In this document: piece after piece, positions 4,781-10,127 of the stretch
Layout: the number at the start of each line of letters is the position of its first letter
How positions within the stretch are numbered: the first letter of the stretch is position 1
Origin: Planctomycetota bacterium
GTDB lineage: Bacteria > Planctomycetota > Phycisphaerae > UBA1845 > CAIVHJ01
Direction: 5' to 3'
DNA: 10,127 nucleotides
Assembly: GCA_022573485.1 (NCBI GenBank)
Contig: JACZTW010000126.1
Location: 1 to 10,127, forward strand
The notes under the pieces: generated by a model
The model's database searches: none
What the model was told of the DNA's origin: nothing
The model's input: only the letters and a program-made list of their open reading frames with translations
Translations under genes and position numbers: made by a program

Positions 4781-6049
4781 ATGAGAACAATGGCAGTCGC
4801 AAACCAAAAGGGTGGCTGTGGGAAGACGACGGTGTCGATCAACCTTGCCGCGTGTCTGGCAGAGGCGGGCAAGAGTGTGTTGCTGGTCGACATGGATCCG
4901 CAGGGTCATTGCGCGCTGGGTCTGTCCGTGCCCGAGGAGCAAATCGAGTTCAGCGTGGCGGACGTGCTGCTTCAGGATCAGTCCGACGGACCGGTGGAGA
5001 TGGAGCACGCGACGTGGCAAATCTCATCCAACTTCGATTTTCTGCCGGCGACACTGGGGCTGGTGCGGTTCGAGAGCGTGACCGCCAAAGCCGACAACCG
5101 CGAGCAGTATTTGAAGTCGGCGCTGGGGACCGTGGCGCATCGTTATGACTATTGCATCATCGACTGCCCGCCGCACGTCGGGTTGCTGACCTACAACGCG
5201 CTGGCGGCTGCGGATGACGCGGTCATCCCCGTGGAGACGGGCTACTTCGCGCTGCAAGGTCTGGAGAAACAAATCGACACCGTCCGCGACTTGATCGCCC
5301 GCACCGGACAGGATCTCAAGATCCGGGTTCTGGCCAACAGCTATGATGTGCGCACGAAGCTGGCCCGCGAAATCCTCAACGAGATGCGGCGAAAGTTCGA
5401 CGACTTGATGTTCAAGTCGTATGTCAACTTCAATACCAAGCTGAAAGAGAGTGCCAGTTTCGGTCAGGCGATCACGGAATACGACCCGTCGAGCATGGGG
5501 TGTCGCGACTTTGTTCGGCTGGCGAAGGAGATCATCGAGACGGAAGTGCCGTTGGTGTCGCACGAAGACCTTTTGGTGCAGGCTAACCGCCTGGCAGCGA
5601 AGGCGGAGGCGTTGCTGGCGAGCAAGTCGGTGCTGATCACGCACGTGCCTCAGACGGCCGAAAGCAATGTGTTGCAAGCAGTAACGTCGCCGGATGACGA
5701 CATTGTCGAAGTGCCCAGCGATGCGTCGGGCCTGGATCACGCGGAGATCGCCCGCAAGATCATTGAAGTCTACGGCATTCGCCAGACGCCCGACGGCGTC
5801 GAGTTCCATACGAAGGTGCCCAGCGCCAGTGAAGTTCTGATCGCCGGTGACTTCAACAGTTGGTCGCCGCAGAACACGCCGATGATTCGGCAGGGCGCGG
5901 ACGGGCACTTCAAAGCGGATCTGACTCTGCCCAAGGGGCGGTATCGCTATCGGCTGGTGGTTGACGGGCGCTGGACTCGCGATCCGTGCAACACCGTCAC
6001 CGAGATGAATGAGTTCGGCGAACTCAACTCCGTGATCGAGATCACTTGA
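4781..6049 (+). CDS. ParA/Soj-type ATPase fused to a C-terminal AMPK-beta/CBM48-like domain
   Basis: This 422-residue protein belongs to the ParA/MinD class of P-loop ATPases, which dimerise with ATP on DNA or membranes to position cargo. Residues 5-17 AVANQKGGCGKTT form the deviant Walker A, with signature lysine K10 and K15. VDMDPQGH (36-43) is Walker A', and YCIIDCPPHVG (124-134) is Walker B. Typical ParA family members end at about residue 255. Here a linker leads into residues 335-422, which match the AMPK-beta glycogen-binding/CBM48 fold (VLIAGDFNSWSP, LPKGRYRYRLVVDGRWTRDP, FGELNSVIEI). Positions that contact sugar in AMPK beta appear retained as W361, R391 (lysine in AMPK), W398 and N416. 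The start has a good ribosome site (AAGGAAGGA, nine bases away). The gene overlaps the next one by one base. There is no ParB gene nearby, so plasmid or chromosome partitioning is not implied. Confidence 0.9.
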   Translation: MRTMAVANQKGGCGKTTVSINLAACLAEAGKSVLLVDMDPQGHCALGLSVPEEQIEFSVADVLLQDQSDGPVEMEHATWQISSNFDFLPATLGLVRFESVTAKADNREQYLKSALGTVAHRYDYCIIDCPPHVGLLTYNALAAADDAVIPVETGYFALQGLEKQIDTVRDLIARTGQDLKIRVLANSYDVRTKLAREILNEMRRKFDDLMFKSYVNFNTKLKESASFGQAITEYDPSSMGCRDFVRLAKEIIETEVPLVSHEDLLVQANRLAAKAEALLASKSVLITHVPQTAESNVLQAVTSPDDDIVEVPSDASGLDHAEIARKIIEVYGIRQTPDGVEFHTKVPSASEVLIAGDFNSWSPQNTPMIRQGADGHFKADLTLPKGRYRYRLVVDGRWTRDPCNTVTEMNEFGELNSVIEIT

Positions 6050-7347
6050 TGTCGGATTCCTCCGGACAGTGGGACATTCGCAACCTTGCCGACTTGATCC
6101 TGGGCCCGGGCAACGCGCCTGCTTCCTCGCAGGGCGCTTCGCCGACGCCTCGGGAATCAACAAGCGGAACCACGCCGGATCCGAAGCCTTCCGAGAATAT
6201 CATTTCCAACGTCGTGCTGGTCGACCCCGAGCAGAACGCCATCGAAGCGGTCAGCCGCTATGCCGACTATTGGTCGAACCGCTCTCAGGCTGTGGCGGTG
6301 GCGTGGGTCGGCGAATCCGAAATCAAACTGGGATTCTTCGATTATCTCCGCCGGGTCGTGTGGGCAGGCGAGATTACCGAAGCAGTCGAGTCACGGCGGT
6401 TCGACGAATTGTGCAGATTGATGAATGATTCTCTGCGCCGCGTTGTGGTCGCCGTGCGTGCCGTTGCCGGCTGGCAGGATTCGCCGCTGGTGCGCCGCTG
6501 CCGCTCGGTGTGCGTGCTGGTGGAGCCGTCGCCGGACCAACTCATTCGGGCTTACGAGTGTCTGAAGTACCTGGCAACCCACAGGGAGGACTGCCAACTG
6601 TCGTGTTTCGTGCAGGAGGCGCTGTCAGCTCGGCAGGCCACGGAGCTTTCCACACGCCTACAGGAAATGGGCGAACGATTTCTGAACTGCGACGTCGATT
6701 TCGAGGGCTTCAGCCTGTCAGAGCAATGGCCGAATTCGAATCTCGTGGCTGAGACGCTGATTGGCGAGGACGGCAGCGGCAGTATGCTCAGCATGCGCGA
6801 TCTGTTGCTTCGCTACCTCGATCGCGATTACAGGGAGGAAGTTTGTCCGTCCCAGACCGTGGAGGAATCTTCGGAAGAGCAGGATGCCGTGAGCGTAACG
6901 CCGTCAATCGATGAAGAAGTTCGATCCGTTCTGCCGACGGTTCGTGCGATTAGCGTGCAGCGCGAAGTTCGGGACGTGGCGGAGCTGGACCGGATCGTTG
7001 GCGATGTGATCGAGGAAATCTGCGGGTCCGGCGTCGAGACTTGGCCCATCTACAGTTCGACTGCGGGTGACTGTCGGTTACGCTGGGTGTTCCGCGAGGG
7101 CGGCGGGCGATCCATCGTGGCCTCGGTCATCAATTGTGCTCAAGGGGCGCTGGAGCAGGCCGCCGCGCAGCTTTATCCGGGTCGCGAAGGGGACGAAATC
7201 ATCATACTGGCACGCTGTCTGAGTACCGACTACCGCAAGGCGGCCCAGAGTCTGACTACGCCGACGCGTTTGTACGAAGTGTCGCAATTGCCGGCGGACG
7301 GCGGGCCGACGTTGCTTTTGAAAGATGTTACCGACGCGCTGGGCTGA
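6049..7347 (+). CDS. Hypothetical protein resembling a degenerate MinD/FlhG-like ATPase, partner of the ParA fusion
   Basis: This 432-residue protein starts at the ATG overlapping the ParA stop (TGATG). A TTG codon directly before it is a less likely start. Residues 1-50 are Pro/Ser/Thr-rich and probably disordered. Residues 54-225 have alternating strands and helices, and the stretch CRSVCVLVEPSPDQLIRAYE then CLKYL, followed by RLQEMGERFL, parallels the second half of MinD/FlhG proteins (strand, Pro, then A-Y-x2-I-K-x-L). There is no Walker A or Walker B, so I infer an inactive ATPase-fold partner. An acidic linker at about 264-292 (VEESSEEQDA) precedes a C-terminal domain of about 130 residues (RIVGDVIEEI to LLLKDVTDAL) that I do not recognise. 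Tight coupling implies joint function with the ParA fusion. Confidence 0.75.
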   Translation: MSDSSGQWDIRNLADLILGPGNAPASSQGASPTPRESTSGTTPDPKPSENIISNVVLVDPEQNAIEAVSRYADYWSNRSQAVAVAWVGESEIKLGFFDYLRRVVWAGEITEAVESRRFDELCRLMNDSLRRVVVAVRAVAGWQDSPLVRRCRSVCVLVEPSPDQLIRAYECLKYLATHREDCQLSCFVQEALSARQATELSTRLQEMGERFLNCDVDFEGFSLSEQWPNSNLVAETLIGEDGSGSMLSMRDLLLRYLDRDYREEVCPSQTVEESSEEQDAVSVTPSIDEEVRSVLPTVRAISVQREVRDVAELDRIVGDVIEEICGSGVETWPIYSSTAGDCRLRWVFREGGGRSIVASVINCAQGALEQAAAQLYPGREGDEIIILARCLSTDYRKAAQSLTTPTRLYEVSQLPADGGPTLLLKDVTDALG

Positions 7348-7502
7348 AGGTCGGGGTCGTGCATTGCTGCATGGCCGATGTGACTCGGGGGGAAGACCAG
7401 AGATACTTCACGGGAGCTGCTAAACGGCAAGCCCGCGGGAGGAATCCACATATTTGCTGCGTTGTTTGGTGGGCGCTTCTGCTTGCATTGTTTATGCAGG
7501 GC
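7348..7502. other. Convergent intergenic spacer
   Basis: This is the 155-base gap between two convergent genes. There is a small CCCGCGGG palindrome at about 7432-7439, but I see no hairpin followed by a T-run on either strand, so no intrinsic terminator can be called. Confidence 0.5.
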
Positions 7503-8396
7503 TCAATAGTCACTCCCGTGCGGTTCGGAGCGTCTGCGACTGTTGCCGCCGCGATCCATCAAGAACGAGGTCCGTTCCAAATCAGCGGGCTTGAGGACTT
7601 CCTGCAACTGCCGCTTCGCATCTCTGAGGAACGTCCGACGCGTGACGTGGATCAGTACGATGTGCTGGTTTCGCAGTCGCGGCATGATATCGGGCAGGTC
7701 GCGCACGTGGATGTGGTTGCCCGCTCGGGCGCGGGTGACGTGTTCGGAATCAAAAAACGTGCATTCCAGCAAGATGATCTTCGAGTTGCGGACGTGATCG
7801 CGATCGAGGAAATCGCCGGCTGCCGTATCGCCGCAGTATGTGATCAAGGGCACTTCCAGCCGGTACTCGATCTGAATGCCCTTCTTCTTCAACTCGACGA
7901 GTTCCGGGCCGGTCTTTTCGGCGAACTCGGGTTTGAGCTTGTTGCGCACTTCAATCGCGGAATATCCCAGCGCGGGCACGCCGTGGTTGACTTCGAAGGG
8001 GCGGAGAATCAAATCGCGGCGCAGCTTGATATCTACATCGGGCGTGGCGACGACAAAATTAGCCTTAGTGTATCTGCCTTCGATTCTTGACCAGACTTCC
8101 ATCAAATCCTGCATTGGTTTGAGGAGGTGTTCGGGCAAGTAGGCGGTGCCGGCACCGGTGCCGGGCTCGTTGCCGATGAACCAGCGCTGCGTGAAGTAGT
8201 AGTGCAGACCGGCGGTGTGGTCGGGGTGGCCGTGGGTGATGCACAAGTGGTCGAGAGAGATGACTTCCCTCGGAGCCCTGCCGATGTCGAAGCAAATGTT
8301 CAGCTCCGGGGCGCCGATGACCGTCTCCTCGCCGGCGAGCGAGTAGCCGACGATGCGGATGTCGCCGATTCGTTTTTCAACCATGTGGGTGGGCAT
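7503..8396 (-). CDS. MBL-fold hydrolase of the RNase Z (tRNase Z) type
   Basis: This 297-residue metallo-beta-lactamase-fold protein is probably a two-zinc nuclease. The metal motif is THGHPDHTAG (H55, H57, D59, H60). Further likely ligands are H138 (EVNHGV), D190 in YCGDT, and H250 in VLIHVTRR. ECTFFD (211-216) and GNHIHV (227-231) correspond to the usual C-terminal motifs of RNase Z. The overall pattern (FDIGRAPREV, VRNKLKPEFAEKTG, LITYCGDTAAGDF, LECTFFD) recalls the short plant-type tRNase Z more than the E. coli enzyme. RNase Z removes tRNA 3' trailers in the cytoplasm, but a different phosphodiester substrate cannot be excluded. The start at 8396 is preceded by GGGA; M5 (8384) is an alternative. 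It is divergent from nrdR and convergent with the ParA unit. Confidence 0.8.
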   Translation of the reverse strand: MPTHMVEKRIGDIRIVGYSLAGEETVIGAPELNICFDIGRAPREVISLDHLCITHGHPDHTAGLHYYFTQRWFIGNEPGTGAGTAYLPEHLLKPMQDLMEVWSRIEGRYTKANFVVATPDVDIKLRRDLILRPFEVNHGVPALGYSAIEVRNKLKPEFAEKTGPELVELKKKGIQIEYRLEVPLITYCGDTAAGDFLDRDHVRNSKIILLECTFFDSEHVTRARAGNHIHVRDLPDIMPRLRNQHIVLIHVTRRTFLRDAKRQLQEVLKPADLERTSFLMDRGGNSRRRSEPHGSDY

Positions 8397-8408
8397 CAGC
8401 GGTCCCGG

Positions 8409-8498
8409 AGGCTTCGGGCTTCGGGCTTCGGGCTACAGGCTTCGGGCATCGGGGGGAGAACCTTCATCCTGTAGCCTGAGGCCTGAAGCCTGAAGCCT
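8409..8498. repeat. Heptamer-built stem-loop with 31-base arms
   Basis: The left arm 8409-8439 and right arm 8468-8498 are reverse complements except at four positions, all transitions. The left arm is made of 7-base units (GGCTTCG three times, then GGCTACA, followed outside the arm by GGCTTCG and GGCATCG). The right arm is CCTGTAG, CCTGAGG, CCTGAAG, CCTGAAG. In a plus-strand transcript all four mismatches would be G-U pairs. In a minus-strand transcript they would be A-C. It sits between two divergent genes. Confidence 0.75.
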
Positions 8499-8530
8499 GC
8501 GCCAGAGCACTGGCGTTTCGACTTCTGGGG

Positions 8531-8538
8531 TATAGAAT
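8531..8538 (+). promoter_or_regulatory. Possible -10 box TATAGAAT of nrdR
   Basis: TATAGAAT lies 11 bases before the nrdR ATG at 8550. No convincing -35 hexamer and no Shine-Dalgarno sequence are seen, so if this is the promoter the mRNA would be nearly leaderless. This is a weak call. Confidence 0.3.
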
Positions 8539-8549
8539 ATGCGATTGTC

Positions 8550-9047
8550 ATGCAATGTCCATCGTGCAAGGAATTGAACAAGGATCGCGTGATCGACTCA
8601 CGCGCGACGGAGGCCGGCAAGGCCATTCGTCGTCGTCGCGAATGCACGGCCTGTGGCCAGCGCTACACGACCAAAGAGCGGATCGAGCAAGAGGCGCGGC
8701 TAACGGTGGCCAAGAAGGACGGCTCGCGGATGCCGTTCGACCTCGAACGACTTCTGCGGGGCATGCAGCAGGCCTGCTACAAAAGGCCTGTGGCGCAGGA
8801 AGCGATTCAGCAGGCGGCGGAAGCGATCGAAGAGGAATTGAAGAAGTCGTTCGAGCGTGAGGTGGAGTCGCGGCAGATCGGGCTCTTGGTCTGCCGGAGC
8901 TTGCGCGATTTGGATAAAGTTGCCTACATTCGCTTCGCGAGCATCTACCGCGAATTCGCGGACCTGGATGACATCATCGACGACATCGAGTTGGTCAAGG
9001 ACGCGCAGGCCGACTCCCATCCGGACCAGAGAGCGCTCTTCGAATAG
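8550..9047 (+). CDS. nrdR: Transcriptional repressor NrdR
   Basis: This 165-residue protein matches NrdR, the (d)ATP-sensing repressor of ribonucleotide reductase genes. The N-terminal zinc ribbon is MQCPSC with C3 and C6, then ECTACGQRYTTKER with C32 and C35, enclosing the conserved VIDSRATEAGKAIRRRREC. An ATP-cone domain follows at about 47-140 (VAKKDGSRMPFDLERLLRGM, VAYIRFASIYREFADLDD). The length is normal for the family. NrdR binds tandem NrdR boxes ahead of nrd operons; no such genes or boxes are seen in this window. The gene stands alone on the plus strand and is followed by the 39-bp repeat array. Confidence 0.95.
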   Translation: MQCPSCKELNKDRVIDSRATEAGKAIRRRRECTACGQRYTTKERIEQEARLTVAKKDGSRMPFDLERLLRGMQQACYKRPVAQEAIQQAAEAIEEELKKSFEREVESRQIGLLVCRSLRDLDKVAYIRFASIYREFADLDDIIDDIELVKDAQADSHPDQRALFE

Positions 9048-9098
9048 TGCATCGACCACTTGAATTGAGGGGTTGGCACTCCGTGGGTTCGCTGCGGT

Positions 9099-9204
9099 GG
9101 GTCCGTGGCCTGAAGGCCACGGCTCAATGTCGGTTCCGGGTCCGTGGCCTGAAGGCCACGGCTCAATGTCGGTTCCGGGTCCGTGGCCTGAAGGCCACGG
9201 CTCA
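9099..9204. repeat. Tandem array of a 39-bp unit with TGAA-loop palindrome
   Basis: There are two full units (9099-9137, 9138-9176) and a third of 28 bases (9177-9204). Each holds the hairpin CCGTGGCC-TGAA-GGCCACGG followed by CTCA, and the two full units are separated by the spacer ATGTCGGTTCC. The copies are identical. The array fills the gap between the convergent nrdR and AsmA-like genes. The final CTCA provides the TGA stop (9204-9202) of the minus-strand gene. The strong hairpins could help end transcription from both sides, although no T-run follows. Confidence 0.9.
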
Positions 9205-10127
9205 GGGGCTTCGGTCGGGAGGCTTTGACTTGGACGCGAACAGTCTTTGGATGCCGCCCAGCGGACGGGTGGTGATTCGCGGATCCGCTGCAGGTCCGGT
9301 GACCTTGACTTCCGCCAGTTCCTGGGCGGCTCCTTCGAGCAAGGCTGTCAGCAGCGGGATCTTCAGCGCTTTGCGGGGGCTGTAGACGTCCAGATCGAGG
9401 TTCAGTTCCGTCGTTTCGATGTTCATTTCGCCCGAGCCGCGCAGGGTCAGCGCAGAACCGTACAGTGCAATATCGTTCAGGAACATGCGGTCGCCGCGGA
9501 TGGCGAAGCCGAAGCTGCAATCCTGGAAGGCGCCTTCTTCCGGGATGGTCAAGTTGATCACATTGAGAACGCCCAGCAGCAGCGGCAGCTCGTAGAGCTG
9601 GGCCTGATCGACTCGAATGTGGCCCCAGCCGCGGCGTTGTTGGGGATCATCAAGTCGGCCCTGGATCGCAGCAGAGACGTTCAGCAGCCCTTCGATCTTG
9701 GCCGGTATGGTTTCGTCGCGGCCCGGTCGGTCCTCGACGAGTGATCGCAAATCGACGTTTGCCAAACGGCATACAGCATCGTAAGGCCGGCCTTCTTCAG
9801 CCAGCGAGGCTGTGATTGCGGCCGTGAACTTGCCGCCATATGTGCGTCCCCGGATGTTACGCACGGCGAATAGCTCCGCAGCTTGATCGTAGATTAACTC
9901 GGCGGCGAGTTCAGAAGCGGCGATATTGTTGATTCTGGCGGTGTCGAGGGCCAGTTGCGTTCGCCAGAGAGTGGTGCCGGTCGTGGCGGCTGATTCGCCG
10001 TGGAAGGTGAGCTTTCCGCCGAGGTCGCGCAATTCCAACGCGGCGTCGAGCTGGAGGTTTTCGAGTCGCGCATCGCCATCGACGGACCATGAAACGGCGT
10101 CCGAACCGTCGTCTCTTACGAGCCGCA
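9202..10127 (-). CDS. AsmA-like protein, C-terminal part; start beyond the window
   Basis: The minus-strand frame is open from the right edge to the TGA at 9202-9204 (307 residues visible), so the 5' part is missing. It consists of strand-rich segments of the AsmA/TamB-like type: repeated G-x-hydrophobic patterns, IPAKIEGLLNVSAAIQGRLD, LPLLLGVLNVINLTIPEEGA, the MFLNDIALYGSALTLRGSGE motif, then MNIETTELNLDLDVYSPRKA, and a C-terminal EVKVTGPAADPRITTRP. AsmA-family proteins are large, inner-membrane-anchored periplasmic proteins linked to lipid transport and envelope homeostasis. The C-terminal position of this module fits AsmA-like proteins of planctomycetes. A TTG at 10038 could be mistaken for a start, but coding continues upstream (SWSVDGDARLENLQLDAA). 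The stop codon overlaps the last repeat unit. Confidence 0.8.
   Translation of the reverse strand, partial: RLVRDDGSDAVSWSVDGDARLENLQLDAALELRDLGGKLTFHGESAATTGTTLWRTQLALDTARINNIAASELAAELIYDQAAELFAVRNIRGRTYGGKFTAAITASLAEEGRPYDAVCRLANVDLRSLVEDRPGRDETIPAKIEGLLNVSAAIQGRLDDPQQRRGWGHIRVDQAQLYELPLLLGVLNVINLTIPEEGAFQDCSFGFAIRGDRMFLNDIALYGSALTLRGSGEMNIETTELNLDLDVYSPRKALKIPLLTALLEGAAQELAEVKVTGPAADPRITTRPLGGIQRLFASKSKPPDRSP

Noticed and set aside
5024..6163. Long open frame (379 codons) on the minus strand opposite the ParA fusion gene
   Set aside because: It is an antisense shadow. The plus-strand frame carries clear ParA and CBM48-like motifs, and the minus-strand translation has no recognisable domain.
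7348..7502. Intrinsic terminator between the convergent genes
   Set aside because: No hairpin followed by a run of T was found on either strand.
7134..8090. 318-codon plus-strand frame across the ParA partner and the MBL gene
   Set aside because: It overlaps two well-supported genes on either strand and shows no family motif.
9099..9204. CRISPR array
   Set aside because: Three direct repeats are present, but the two full units and their spacers are identical, the repeats are palindromic over their core, and no cas gene is nearby.
9202..9520. Minus-strand frame with a 13-residue repeat (LSRGLQATDPEPT) over the 39-bp array
   Set aside because: It is a reading of the DNA repeat that crosses the ends of nrdR and the AsmA-like gene, so it is not an independent gene.

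Overview
The window looks like chromosome from a member of the Planctomycetota, possibly a Phycisphaerae-like lineage. The evidence is a GC-rich composition, several proteins with the zinc-ribbon signature C-x2-C-x-YDLRG-x4-RCPEC that recurs in that phylum, a protein with the NAKKSTGPRTAEGKA motif, and intergenic DNA full of small palindromic repeats. This placement rests on family recognition only. No rRNA, tRNA, CRISPR array, transposase or phage gene was found.

Layout. (1) 1-1052, minus: a gene running off the left edge. Its conserved N-terminal half carries the STGPRTAEGKA motif; its tail is low-complexity and built through palindromic repeats. (2) 1053-1754: non-coding, with heptamer tandem repeats and copy A of a multi-hairpin element. 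(3) 1755-4413, minus: a cluster of membrane/zinc-ribbon proteins (four intact genes and one pseudogene remnant) whose successive genes mostly overlap by 4-14 bases. Copy B of the hairpin element interrupts it. (4) 4414-4780: a divergent regulatory region with a perfect 10-bp inverted repeat. (5) 4781-7347, plus: a two-gene unit. The first gene is a ParA-type ATPase fused to a C-terminal AMPK-beta/CBM48-like domain; the second, overlapping by one base, encodes a protein that looks like a degenerate MinD/FlhG-like partner without a Walker A motif. (6) 7503-8396, minus: an MBL-fold RNase Z-like hydrolase. (7) 8397-8549: a divergent spacer with a 31-bp-arm stem-loop made of heptamers. (8) 8550-9047, plus: NrdR. 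(9) 9048-9201: tandem 39-bp palindrome repeats. (10) 9202-10127, minus: the C-terminal part of an AsmA-like protein running off the right edge.

Most notable points. The ParA-CBM48-like fusion and its adjacent degenerate partner form the best candidate for an undescribed system: a ParA-type switch carrying a possible polysaccharide-binding domain. The two copies of the hairpin element keep base pairing while the hairpin core sequences differ, which points to selection on, or replacement of, folded units. The run of zinc-ribbon membrane proteins has no known function that I can assign.
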